A stretch of 48,057 nt of DNA from positions 1-48,057 of the forward strand of contig JABTUP010000024.1 of assembly GCA_015075325.1 (NCBI GenBank). Reading direction: 5' to 3'. The notes under the pieces are model-generated. The model saw nothing but the letters and a program-made list of their open reading frames with translations. It was not told the origin of the DNA and did not search any database. Position numbers and translations under genes: made by a program. The number at the start of each line of letters is the position of its first letter. The first letter of the stretch is position 1. The stretch is from Flavobacteriales bacterium (GTDB lineage Bacteria; Bacteroidota; Bacteroidia; Flavobacteriales_E; Vicingaceae). Positions 34,341 through 42,209 of the stretch are shown piece by piece.

Positions 34341-35551
34341 AAATGCGTTGTAGCCATATCGCAAATGGCATCACCAATAGCTAAACAAGCTGTTGCTGCA
34401 GGCGAAGGAGCATTTAACACGTGAATACTTTTTCCTTTGTATTCTATTCTAAAATCGTCTCTGGTATCACCATCTTCGGCAAGTAACATTGCTCTAACTC
34501 CTGCTCTACCTGGTTTTATGTCGTCCATGGTTAACGAAGGAATCATTCGTTGTAGAGTTTTTAAAAACAAGCGTTTCGAAAAAGCTCTTCGGTATTCGTT
34601 AATACCAAAACTGATGTTGCTAAAAAACAATTTCCAAGTGCCTTTGTAAGTTAGTGCATCAATGGTATCTTTTAAATCAAAATCGGTTTTTCCGTAACCT
34701 TCGCGTTTAAAGGTAAACACCGCATTGGGACCACACTCAATATCACCAGTAGTCATTCGTGTAAAATGCACTCCTAAAAACGGAAATGCTGGATTTGGAA
34801 CTGGATAAATTAGGTTTTTTACTTTCTGTTTTGCTTCATCTGTTAATTCATAGTAATCGCCTCTAAAACCAACCACTTTTTCTTTGAGTTTTACTCCATC
34901 TTTTTTTGCTAAACGGTCGGCTTGTAAACCTCCGCAAAAAATCATGTAACGGGTTTTGTACTTGTTTTTAGAGGTTTTTACAATGGTTTCGTTTTCTTGA
35001 TGGATAAATTCTAAAACTTCTTCACCTAAAACAATTTTGCTTTGAGGTTGAATGCTTACAACCAATTCAGCTAATTTTTCGGTTGTTGCACGATAGTCGA
35101 TTATGCCTGTACAAGGAACCCAAATGCCTGCAATACCTTCTACAAAAGGTTCTATTTCTTTTAAGCGTTTGGCATCAATTTTTTCAATTCCTTCGGTGTT
35201 GTTGGCAATTCCGTTTTCAAAAATTTTGTTCATAAAAGGCAATTCGCTTTCGTCAACCGCAACCACCACTTTACCGCACACATCGTGTTGAATACCGTAT
35301 TGCTGAGCAAATTGCACCAACTGTTTTCTTCCATCAACACATGTTTGTGCTTTTTTAGAACCCGGTTTATAATACAAACCCGAATGAATTACTCCCGAAT
35401 TATTGCCTGTTTGATGAAAAGCCAAGTGCTGTTCTTTTTCAATTACAATAACTTTTAATTGAGGATATTTTAATTGTATTTTATATGCTGTTGCAACGCC
35501 AACTATTCCACCACCAACAACAGTAATGTCGTATGTATTTTGATTTTCCAC
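34319..35551 (-). CDS. lhgO: L-2-hydroxyglutarate oxidase/dehydrogenase
   Basis: GTG at 35551 is preferred (VENQNTYDITVVGGGIVGV); a TTG 33 nt earlier overlaps a -7-like TAACTTCG. The 410-residue flavoprotein of the D-amino acid oxidase family has an FAD-binding VVGGGIVGVATAY start, the motif GNNSGVIHSGLYYKPGSKKA and GVRAMLLAEDGDTRDDF. It oxidises L-2-hydroxyglutarate, a by-product of central metabolism and lysine breakdown, to 2-oxoglutarate. The final seven residues (FNLEIRD) are encoded by the octamer repeat array and differ from what selection on the enzyme would require. Confidence 0.92.
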   Translation of the reverse strand: MENQNTYDITVVGGGIVGVATAYKIQLKYPQLKVIVIEKEQHLAFHQTGNNSGVIHSGLYYKPGSKKAQTCVDGRKQLVQFAQQYGIQHDVCGKVVVAVDESELPFMNKIFENGIANNTEGIEKIDAKRLKEIEPFVEGIAGIWVPCTGIIDYRATTEKLAELVVSIQPQSKIVLGEEVLEFIHQENETIVKTSKNKYKTRYMIFCGGLQADRLAKKDGVKLKEKVVGFRGDYYELTDEAKQKVKNLIYPVPNPAFPFLGVHFTRMTTGDIECGPNAVFTFKREGYGKTDFDLKDTIDALTYKGTWKLFFSNISFGINEYRRAFSKRLFLKTLQRMIPSLTMDDIKPGRAGVRAMLLAEDGDTRDDFRIEYKGKSIHVLNAPSPAATACLAIGDAICDMATTHFNLEIRD

Positions 35552-35744
35552 AACTTGATTTTTTTTGATTGCGAAGTTAACCAATTTACCGAACCAATAG
35601 CAACTACTGTTTAAACTCTCTTTTTATTTGGCCTACTTTCAGGGAAGCTTACATATTAAAATTACAACTAATGTTACTCCTACTGAGCACATTGATGTTA
35701 CTGAACTATGGTTTGAAAAATTTTTTTCTGACTGAAAGCCACAC

Positions 35745-35798
35745 TCTTTTGTCATTTTTAGCTTGTAAGTATGGAATAAGCGAATGACAAATATATGT
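35745..35798. repeat. B element 3, diverged palindrome after the FNT gene
   Basis: TCT (35745-35747) then TTTGTCATT (35748-35756), a 26-nt loop, AATGACAAA (35783-35791) and TAT (35792-35794), with a weaker outer pairing ACA/TGT. The layout is the same as the B elements at 41.7, 42.1 and 47.3 kb, in the same orientation, and the loop has the same length as that of the 42.1-kb copy, with 14 of 26 matching bases. It starts 10 nt after the FNT stop codon. The rest of the 35552-35803 spacer holds an unassigned start-less frame and nothing else recognisable. Confidence 0.65.
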
Positions 35799-35803
35799 AA
35801 TGG

Positions 35804-36643
35804 TTATTTATGATTTATTGGCTGCTCTAAAACAGGTTTATTGCTTTGTGCAGCGTTTTCTTTTTTGTAATAGGTAAGATAAAGGAATAAGCCTGTGAAT
35901 ACAAAACCACCTACAATATTACCAATTATAGCTGGAATTTGATTCCAAATCCACCAATCACCAATCGTAATATTGGCATTAAACAAAATGGATGTAGGGA
36001 TAACAAACATATTTACCACGCAGTGTTCTAGCCCTAAAGCAAAAAAGATAAAAATGGGAAGCCATAATGCAACAATTCTACCTATGGTAGAGGTTGAAAC
36101 ATAGCCCATAACAATACCAAGCGTAACCATCCAGTTACATAATACGGCTTTAACAAAAACGACAATAAATCCTTTTTTTCCAAGTTCTTTGTAGGCTAAA
36201 GTTTTACTTTCTGCTATCGAAATTATTTTATCAATAATATCTAAATCGAAGGTTTTACCCATTTTGGTAATGTATATAAAAAACAATCCGCCAAAAAGTA
36301 AGCTACCTATAAGGTTACCTAAAGTGGCAAAAAACCAATTATGAGCAAGATTTTTCATCTTAGTTTCTTTCGCCATAACAGCCATTGGAATTATTGCAAA
36401 ATTTCCTGTAACCAGTTCAAAACCTAATATAACGATGATAGCAAACCCAACAGGAAAAGCCAATGCACCTAATACTCCTGAACCACTTTGTATGGTAGTT
36501 AGAAATGCTAAAACTGTTGCAAATCCTAATAAGGAGCCTGATAGAATACTTCTAATTAATATATCTTTTGCCGATAGTTTTGATTTTTTTGCTCCAATTT
36601 CAATTAAATTTGAAACAATTTCTTGTGGTTTAATACTATCCAT
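35804..36643 (-). CDS. Formate/nitrite transporter (FNT) family channel
   Basis: A 279-residue pentameric-type channel subunit with six membrane helices and two re-entrant regions. Family features: an N-terminal amphipathic helix, FPVGFAIIVILGFELVTGNFAI (with the conserved loop after helix 2), CNWMVTLGIVMGYVS and GLEHCVVNMFVIPTSIL, which contains the central pore histidine. FNT channels pass formate, nitrite, lactate or hydrosulfide; the choice cannot be read here. The start codon overlaps the end of the Fnr-like gene by 8 bp, indicating coupled translation. It is the last gene of a five-gene operon. Confidence 0.92.
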   Translation of the reverse strand: MDSIKPQEIVSNLIEIGAKKSKLSAKDILIRSILSGSLLGFATVLAFLTTIQSGSGVLGALAFPVGFAIIVILGFELVTGNFAIIPMAVMAKETKMKNLAHNWFFATLGNLIGSLLFGGLFFIYITKMGKTFDLDIIDKIISIAESKTLAYKELGKKGFIVVFVKAVLCNWMVTLGIVMGYVSTSTIGRIVALWLPIFIFFALGLEHCVVNMFVIPTSILFNANITIGDWWIWNQIPAIIGNIVGGFVFTGLFLYLTYYKKENAAQSNKPVLEQPINHK

Positions 36644-37076
36644 TTTTTATATCATAAGTTTTGTATCTATTATCTACTTTATTTAATTCACCCACAAAGA
36701 AATTAATAAGCTTAAGTGACAGTTCAGGCTTACTCTTGCATACCTCAAGTAGGGTACTTTTATCAATAAGACAAATTGATGAGTTTTCAACGGCAACGGC
36801 ACTAAACAAATGTTTTGTAGCATTAAAATCTTTGTGTCCGAAAACATCTCCGTCTTTTGCAATGTGACATATTTCTTTTTCGTCTTTATTATTGATATAA
36901 TGCTCATTAATGCAACCCCTTTGAACAACGTATAATCCATTTACAGGCATATTTTCCAAATAAATATGTTGCCCACATTGAACATATAATTTTTTCACCT
37001 TACTTTCATCACGATTAAAGATAAATTTGAAATAACAATTGATGTTTTTACAATCAATACAGTTGACTTTTTCCAT
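36636..37076 (-). CDS. Fnr-like cyclic-nucleotide-binding-fold protein lacking a DNA-binding domain
   Basis: A 146-residue protein with a Crp/Fnr beta-roll (about 25-110: GQHIYLENMPVNGLYVVQRGCI, DGDVFGHKDF) and the start of the dimerisation helix (ELSLKLINFFVGELNKVDNRY). It stops where Crp proteins would begin their helix-turn-helix. The N-terminus carries C6-x2-C9-x4-C14, with further cysteines at 34, 55, 70, 102 and 113, resembling the Fe-S ligands of Fnr. It overlaps the FNT gene by 8 bp. It may sense redox state, NO or oxygen and act through protein contact, perhaps on the channel. The missing domain is not explained by a frameshift, since the FNT gene occupies the space. Confidence 0.8.
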   Translation of the reverse strand: MEKVNCIDCKNINCYFKFIFNRDESKVKKLYVQCGQHIYLENMPVNGLYVVQRGCINEHYINNKDEKEICHIAKDGDVFGHKDFNATKHLFSAVAVENSSICLIDKSTLLEVCKSKPELSLKLINFFVGELNKVDNRYKTYDIKNG

Positions 37077-37085
37077 GGTTTATAG

Positions 37086-37577
37086 TTAGATTAGTTTACT
37101 TTTTGTGATTTCCAAAAACTTTCTTAACTCACTTTTTCTCGTGGATTTCAGTATTAATTTTATCATTATTACATAGAGTAAAGCAAAAATCATCATCACT
37201 CCAAATATGGAAAGCATCGTAAATTTATTGACCTCTGATGAGAGCGAAAACAGCGTTGCTAAAACACCAATTACCAAAATGGTAAGTGTTAAGATGGTAT
37301 TCGTATAGCTATTGTGTTCATCGATATCAATATTAATATTTAGCATTGTTTTACCACCTGCTATTTCCTCAATTTCACCTTGAATGGACGGACCTGTGCT
37401 ATAAGGACTGTATTTCACATTGCGGATATCAAATGCTTTGTCTTCAATACAGCCATAATATTGAATTGCACAATTTTTTTTGGCGGCATCGAATTCCTCG
37501 GCTGTAACCTGATAAAGTCTGTTCAGTAATTCAGAAAGAGGCAAGTCTGACTGTGTTTTTATTATTGTCGTTTTCAT
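37086..37577 (-). CDS. Unknown two-helix membrane protein, paralogue A
   Basis: A 163-residue protein: a soluble N-terminal domain (1-90) followed by two membrane helices (about 95-115 and 122-145) and a basic tail. The N-domain shares a pattern with the neighbouring 170-residue protein: QYYGCIEDKAFDIRNVKY then PSIQGEI. I do not recognise a family. It lies 9 bp before the Fnr-like gene in the anion-transport operon, so a role in sensing or modulating transport is possible but unproven. Confidence 0.75.
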   Translation of the reverse strand: MKTTIIKTQSDLPLSELLNRLYQVTAEEFDAAKKNCAIQYYGCIEDKAFDIRNVKYSPYSTGPSIQGEIEEIAGGKTMLNINIDIDEHNSYTNTILTLTILVIGVLATLFSLSSEVNKFTMLSIFGVMMIFALLYVIMIKLILKSTRKSELRKFLEITKSKLI

Positions 37578-37614
37578 AATACACGATTTTTATATTGAAT
37601 ATGAATCTTGTTGT

Positions 37615-38127
37615 TTAATCTAACTCTTGAACAATTAGTCCATCTATTCTTGAAACAAATGCCGCAAGTTCCTTTTTCTTCGTGCTGATAAGCGTTACCC
37701 TCTCTAAAGCAACTACTATAAAAGCAACCAAAATAAAAGAACTTGATAACAGTAAACTTTGCCACTGAAACTCAGTCCCCCACATTACCAATACACTTAA
37801 AAGCATAATAATAACACCTATAGGCAATAGCGTACTGAAGTACGTTTTACGCACCAATTCATAAGGTTCTTTGATATCCATTTTTACTTTAATAACGGTA
37901 TGATTGTTTACACCTTCCAAAAGTTCACCTTGAATGTAAGGGGCATGACTCATTGGACCGTATCTCACATGTCGGATATTAAAGGAATGTGAAGTTATTT
38001 CACCGTAATAAATCGCATTATGCGACTGACAAATCATGTCAAAATCTGTAACCGTCATTTCTTTTAATTTACTCACTAACTCGTTAGGAGATTGCGGTGT
38101 TTTAATCGTAATTGCTTTGGTATTCAT
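37615..38127 (-). CDS. Unknown two-helix membrane protein, paralogue B
   Basis: A 170-residue protein with the same design as its neighbour: an N-domain with [20 protein letters not shown] and PYIQGEL, helices at about 100-120 and 125-147, and a basic tail ending VQELD. The shared pattern YYGxI-x4-F-x-IRxVxY and PxIQGE indicates tandem duplication followed by divergence. It starts inside the stop codon of the upstream TDT gene (4-bp ATGA overlap). Function unknown. Confidence 0.75.
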   Translation of the reverse strand: MNTKAITIKTPQSPNELVSKLKEMTVTDFDMICQSHNAIYYGEITSHSFNIRHVRYGPMSHAPYIQGELLEGVNNHTVIKVKMDIKEPYELVRKTYFSTLLPIGVIIMLLSVLVMWGTEFQWQSLLLSSSFILVAFIVVALERVTLISTKKKELAAFVSRIDGLIVQELD

Positions 38128-39203
38128 GATATGAGGTTTTTAAGGGGTTTTACATCTTTAATTATAAAAACTTTGTCAATTACTGAATATATTAGGCCAC
38201 TGGTTGTTACCGTCCATGCAAACAATGCGAAATAAATGAATACATCAGGAATCTTGTATAGAAAATGGAGGTCTGCGGCTTGAGCTAAACGGCAGGTACA
38301 AACGGTGTACATCCCCAAAGGGAAAACCATGCCCCAATATTGAGGATGGTACGTTATAGGAATAAGCAGGTAAAAATGTCGCCATGCACCGAGAATAACA
38401 ATGATAGGAATCCACCAAGTAGCAATTGCCCAAAACAAGAGCGTAAAACCCAACAAGAAATTGCGTATTGAATTAAGAAACTCCCATTCATTCGCATACA
38501 TGATAAGTGTAGCCCCCGCAAGCGTTGTTATAGCAACAGCACCCATATTAATCCAATAGGGTGGAGCAAACTCCTCAGCTCGGAGTTCAAAGAAGGTTAG
38601 GCGATAAAAAATCAATGTTATAATGATGATGTATAACATGCACCCGAGTAGAAAAAGTGCTATGGATAAAAATATCACAACCTCTTTTGAAAATGGCAGA
38701 TGAGAAGCGAGTTGCATTCCAAGAATAGAAATGGATTGTGTTGAAACCACCATAAGCAACCAAATTCCGTTCAATCCTTTTTCGAGTGATGGTTTTCCAC
38801 GCTTAACAGTGATGGTAATAAAAAAGGAATATATAAGGATTGTCCATAAAAATATTCCAATGTAATAGAGTATAGCAGCAATTTGAAAATTTTCCGTTAG
38901 AATAACAAATTGACTGGCAAGTACATTTGTTCCTGCAACAATACTAAGAAAACCAGGGCTTTTAGAATGATCAATTATATCGTTTAGGAAATTCTGAAAA
39001 TATAATAGTATTCTGCTTATAAGACATATCCATAAAATAGAGTAGGCAACTATGTTAAAATAAAAAAGGGCTTCAGGAATAAAAGGGATTTTTAGCAAAT
39101 ATGCTGCAATAGAAACTATTCCTGTTGCCATGGTTAGGGCAAAATAAGCAGGAGATAGATTTGCAATTCCCTTTTTTAAATGATTTATAAAATTAGTTGA
39201 CAT
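38124..39203 (-). CDS. TDT/SLAC1-family anion transporter (TehA-like)
   Basis: The ATG at 39203 starts [33 protein letters not shown]; a TTG 21 nt upstream is less likely. A 359-residue inner-membrane protein with ten predicted helices, of the tellurite-resistance/dicarboxylate transporter and plant SLAC1 fold. The N-terminal signature is [15 protein letters not shown], and later [20 protein letters not shown] is typical. Members conduct anions such as nitrate, chloride, malate or sulfite. It is the first gene of the operon controlled from the operator region at 39240-39359. Confidence 0.87.
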   Translation of the reverse strand: MSTNFINHLKKGIANLSPAYFALTMATGIVSIAAYLLKIPFIPEALFYFNIVAYSILWICLISRILLYFQNFLNDIIDHSKSPGFLSIVAGTNVLASQFVILTENFQIAAILYYIGIFLWTILIYSFFITITVKRGKPSLEKGLNGIWLLMVVSTQSISILGMQLASHLPFSKEVVIFLSIALFLLGCMLYIIIITLIFYRLTFFELRAEEFAPPYWINMGAVAITTLAGATLIMYANEWEFLNSIRNFLLGFTLLFWAIATWWIPIIVILGAWRHFYLLIPITYHPQYWGMVFPLGMYTVCTCRLAQAADLHFLYKIPDVFIYFALFAWTVTTSGLIYSVIDKVFIIKDVKPLKNLIS

Positions 39204-39239
39204 ACAATGCTTTATATAGAACAAAGGTCAACTACTAAA

Positions 39240-39359
39240 CTTAAAATGGGCTTAGGATGAAATTAAAAAGAATTAAATTTTATTGTATAAAATACTGTAA
39301 AACAAGACTCTGAACTTAAAATTAGCTTAATTTACAGCTATAAGATTAAAATTAGCTTA
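39240..39359 (-). promoter_or_regulatory. Three direct-repeat operators for an OmpR-type regulator
   Basis: Three copies of a 15-bp motif on the plus strand: CTTAAAATGGGCTTA (39240-39254), CTTAAAATTAGCTTA (39315-39329) and ATTAAAATTAGCTTA (39345-39359). Each contains two CTTA(A) half-sites 11 bp apart, the spacing bound by OmpR/PhoB-family dimers. The second and third are exactly 30 bp apart. The first ends 37 bp before the TDT start, near a -7-like GACCTTTG, and the third overlaps the kinase stop codon. The adjacent response regulator is the obvious candidate to bind. Confidence 0.7.
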
Positions 39360-40722
39360 AATTCGGCAATACGATTTCTACAGTTGTGCCTTGGTTTAAT
39401 ACAGAACGTATAAATACTTTGCCTGAATGTAACTTTATTATTCCTTTTACTAAGGACAAACCAATGCCTTTACCGGGATAACCTTGTGCGTTACTGCCTC
39501 TGTAAAAAGGTTCAAAGATGTGTTCGAGATAACTTTCGGGCATACCGATACCATGGTCTATAAATAATAAAATAATGTTCTTTTTCTCAGATACTACTTT
39601 TATTTCTACTGATTTATCTTCAGAATATTTACAAGCGTTATCAATAATATTGACAAAAGCTGTTTCTAATAATTTGGCTTTGCCTTTACAGCTTAGTTTC
39701 TTTTCGTCATCGGTTACGTTTTCAAAACTGATTTTGATATTGCAGTCGGTTTTTTGTTTTTGTATTTCGTCTCGAGTATTCCATAATATTTCATCAATGC
39801 GTATATCTTCCAAATTTTGAAATAAAGAATCCACATCTGTATTGGCAAGTTCCAGTAAATTATTAGAAAGCGTTCGTAAATTCCGAACATGAGAGGAAAC
39901 GGCTTCTAACGTAGCACGATACTCTTCCTTTTCCCTATCCTTCATCAATGTAACATCAATTTGTCCACTTATGGCGGTTAAAGGGTTTCGCAATTCATGC
40001 GAAGCGTTAGAAACAAATCTTTTTTGAATAGTAAAAGCGGTTTCTAATCGGTCTAACATTCGATTAAAAGTGGTGGTTAATTGCCCAATTTCATCTTTTA
40101 CATGTTTAGATTTTAAGCGGTAGCTTAAGTTACTGGAAGTGATATTTTCTGCTTGCTTTACAATATCTGTAATGGGTTTTATAAAATACCGAGCAAAAGT
40201 CCATCCGCTAATAAAAATAATAAGCATAATGATAAATAATCGAACCGTTAGGATGTTTTTCAGGTTATTAATGTAGCTCATCCCATGTATATCCTTGGCT
40301 GAGGCAAAAAGATAATAAGTTTTTCCTTTATCCATGTGTTTAAACCCAAATCCTTCTGTGTTGCCTTCCGACCATATATAATTTTCTTGTTTGTTAAGAT
40401 TATCTAATAAATCTAAGCTAGTAGAATTTGATGTGTCGGAAGAATATAAAAGGTTTTTATTTTCATCATAAATAGTAATTTGTTCCTCATTCAAGGAATG
40501 TAAGTTCTTTTCTTCAGGTGGTTTTTCGGAGGATAAACTTTTCGGTTTTCCATCATTTTTTTTCAATATTTCAAGCTTTTCAATTGCTCTGTTTTGTAGT
40601 CGTGCATGAAAATCTTCCTGTCTGTATTCTTCAGAAAGGTAGTAGATGGCAAATGAAAAAAAGGAGAGCATTATGCCTACAATTAATGTAAAAAGTAAGG
40701 TAAATCGAGTTCTGATTTTCAT
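39352..40722 (-). CDS. Sensor histidine kinase (HAMP, HisKA, HATPase)
   Basis: A 456-residue inner-membrane kinase. TM1 is at 7-29, a periplasmic sensor of about 130 residues follows, then TM2 (159-181), HAMP (180-232), HisKA with phosphohistidine H242 in SHELRNPLTAI, and an ATPase domain with NIIDNACKYS, DHGIGMPES and GKGIGLSLV. Architecture resembles CusS/RprX-type kinases. It starts 2 bp after the regulator stop codon. The signal is unknown; placement next to anion channels suggests an anion, redox state or envelope stress. Confidence 0.92.
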   Translation of the reverse strand: MKIRTRFTLLFTLIVGIMLSFFSFAIYYLSEEYRQEDFHARLQNRAIEKLEILKKNDGKPKSLSSEKPPEEKNLHSLNEEQITIYDENKNLLYSSDTSNSTSLDLLDNLNKQENYIWSEGNTEGFGFKHMDKGKTYYLFASAKDIHGMSYINNLKNILTVRLFIIMLIIFISGWTFARYFIKPITDIVKQAENITSSNLSYRLKSKHVKDEIGQLTTTFNRMLDRLETAFTIQKRFVSNASHELRNPLTAISGQIDVTLMKDREKEEYRATLEAVSSHVRNLRTLSNNLLELANTDVDSLFQNLEDIRIDEILWNTRDEIQKQKTDCNIKISFENVTDDEKKLSCKGKAKLLETAFVNIIDNACKYSEDKSVEIKVVSEKKNIILLFIDHGIGMPESYLEHIFEPFYRGSNAQGYPGKGIGLSLVKGIIKLHSGKVFIRSVLNQGTTVEIVLPNLS

Positions 40723-40724
40723 CG

Positions 40725-41429
40725 TTATTCGTCTTTTAACATATATCCCATTCCAACAAGCGTATGCAGTAATTTTATGGAAAAATCTTTATCAACTTTC
40801 TTTCTCAAAAAATTCATATAAACTTCTATCACATTCGTTCCTCTGTCAAAATTAATGTCCCATATTTTTTCGGCAATATCTACTTTGCTCAATACTTTAT
40901 TTTTATTTATCGCCAAAAGCTCCAGCAAAGCAAATTCTTTAGCGGTTAATGTAATTTCTGTTCCTCCCCGTTTTACTCGTTTATTATTCGTGTTAATTGT
41001 TAAATCTGCTATTTTTATAATGTGGTCATCATTTGAGGTATTTTCTGTTGTCTGTGTTATTCTTTTAGAAAGCACGTTAACTCTTGCTAGTAATTCAGGG
41101 AAATCAAAAGGTTTAACAAGGTAATCATCTGCACCAGCATCAAAACCTTCCAGTTTGTCATCTAATGAACCAAGTGCGGTAAGCAATAATATTTTTGCTG
41201 TATGATTTTCTTCCCTGATTTTTTTACAAAGCTCAAGCCCATTTATTTTTGGGATGATGATATCGAGAATGATAACATCATAATTTTTTGAAAATGCCAG
41301 TTTTTTTCCACATTCGCCATCATAAGCAAAATCTACATCAAAGCCAGATTCTTCTAGTCCTTGCCGAATAAACTGCAACACATCTGGTTCGTCTTCAACG
41401 ATGAGAATTTTTAGGTTTTCAGTTTTCAT
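40725..41429 (-). CDS. OmpR-family response regulator
   Basis: A 234-residue regulator. The receiver domain (1-122) has E12/D13, phosphoacceptor D56 (VIILDIIIP), T84 and K106 (DDYLVKPFDFPE). The winged-helix domain (about 135-232) contains KRVKRGGTEITLTAKEFALLELL and GTNVIEVYMNFLRKKVD. It probably binds the 11-bp-spaced direct repeats found just beyond the kinase gene. It is first in the transcription order of the block that ends with the FNT channel. Confidence 0.93.
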   Translation of the reverse strand: MKTENLKILIVEDEPDVLQFIRQGLEESGFDVDFAYDGECGKKLAFSKNYDVIILDIIIPKINGLELCKKIREENHTAKILLLTALGSLDDKLEGFDAGADDYLVKPFDFPELLARVNVLSKRITQTTENTSNDDHIIKIADLTINTNNKRVKRGGTEITLTAKEFALLELLAINKNKVLSKVDIAEKIWDINFDRGTNVIEVYMNFLRKKVDKDFSIKLLHTLVGMGYMLKDE

Positions 41430-41652
41430 GCTTCAATTAAAGTGTAAATATACTGGTTATCTATTTAATTTTCTTTTAGTATGACTCTGAGTCGGTGAAA
41501 CAGGAGTAAATTAATTTTGAAAATTCGGTGTCTGCAGTTGTTGAGCGAAACCATCAACGGAGAACAAAAGTGTCAAGATGCACAAACTTGTCAACGAAGC
41601 TCCAGCGGGCAGGTAGAATTTTTTGGCACGTGTTTTTTGTTTTGCGAGGAGG

Positions 41653-41746
41653 GTTTAGCTCTTTTGCTGCTGGTGGCGTAGCCAATATTTTTTTATGCGT
41701 AATTTTTCCTACGCATAAAAAAATATAAACAGCAAATGTGCTAAAC
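41653..41746. repeat. B element 0, palindrome with inner 17-bp stem
   Basis: Outer arms GTTTAGC/GCTAAAC, internal loop TCT opposite TGT, then TTTGCTG/CAGCAAA. The interior carries a second stem: A plus TATTTTTTTATGCGTA (41685-41701) pairs with TACGCATAAAAAAATA plus T (41710-41726), loop 8 nt. Same orientation as the other B elements. Confidence 0.85.
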
Positions 41747-41754
41747 GAAGCGTT

Positions 41755-41810
41755 GGACAAAAACCGTGACAAAAAATTGAGCGGTGGCAATTCTTTTTTG
41801 TTTTTTGTCC
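41755..41810. repeat. Nested hairpin
   Basis: GGACAAAAA (41755-41763) pairs with TTTTTGTCC (41802-41810). Inside, ACAAAAAA plus TTG (41769-41779) pairs with CAA (41788-41790) and TTTTTTGT (41794-41801) across a 3-nt bulge. It immediately follows the GAAGCGTTGG sequence beyond B element 0. Confidence 0.7.
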
Positions 41811-41964
41811 TTTTTAAAAAGTGCGAAGGGGCAAAAATTAAATCTTTTTCGGGTCGGCTTGCGTGTCGCCCGTTCCTATGTCTGCTCATAAGTTTCATTA
41901 CTGCATTTTTCGTCATTTTCTGGTCAAAGTTAATCATTTTGCACTGTCTTAATACCATTGGTGG

Positions 41965-42091
41965 TAACGGTTTGGCGGCTTGACGCAGGGCGGATTTCAC
42001 CGACAAATATTGATACGAAGATAATACTATTTTCTTACCAAAAATGTTCAATCGAAGCACTTTACCCGCCTTGCGTTCAAACCGCTTGTTA
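41965..42091. repeat. A element 1, 127-bp imperfect palindrome
   Basis: The left arm begins TAACGGTTTGGCGGCTTGAC and runs to GGGCGG; the right arm, read in reverse complement, begins TAACAAGCGGTTTGAACGCA and runs to GGCGGG. Ends are TAAC and GTTA, followed by TAGGC. It is a direct repeat of A element 2 at 47341-47469, with both arms conserved and the centre different. Confidence 0.8.
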
Positions 42092-42133
42092 TAGGCATAC
42101 CCCTTTTTTCGTTCGCTTGGTTGAGCGTTGGGG

Positions 42134-42201
42134 AAACCATACTCTTTTGCAATTTTGGCTTTGTGCGGCTGGCTTGTGCGAATTGCAAATGTGTATGGTT
42201 T
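42134..42201. repeat. B element 1, palindrome 8 bp after the last gene of the restriction operon
   Basis: Arms AAACCATAC/GTATGGTTT, internal loop TCT (42143-42145) opposite TGT (42190-42192), inner arms TTTGCAATT/AATTGCAAA, and a 26-nt loop containing GGCTTTGTGCGGCTGG. The preceding GAGCGTTGGGG is shared with B element 2. It could also act as a terminator for the minus-strand operon, but there is no T run. Confidence 0.87.
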
Positions 42202-42209
42202 TGTGTTGG

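Larger units (their letters stand above)
41430..42209. other. 780-bp gene-free stretch packed with palindromes
   Basis: There is no credible gene; a 168-codon minus frame at 41554-42060 reads across the palindromes and lacks protein-like composition. The stretch contains B element 0 (41653-41746), a nested hairpin (41755-41810), A element 1 (41965-42091) and B element 1 (42134-42201). Base composition is visibly richer in G and C than the flanking genes. The left 90 bp is the upstream region of the response regulator gene. Confidence 0.75.

Noticed and set aside
35604..35735. Start-less frame ending LWFEKFFSD between lhgO and the FNT block
   Set aside because: About 40 codons, no start or ribosome site, no known family; may be chance or a remnant.
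41554..42060. 168-codon minus-strand frame in the palindrome-rich stretch
   Set aside because: It reads straight through B element 0, the nested hairpin and part of A element 1, is rich in Lys/Pro/Phe without any domain pattern, and has no plausible upstream signals.
42134..42201. B element 1 as an ordinary rho-independent terminator
   Set aside because: The stem is interrupted by a conserved 3x3 internal loop, the loop is 26 nt, and no T run follows on either strand. A copy also occurs upstream of the operon, where a terminator would not be expected.
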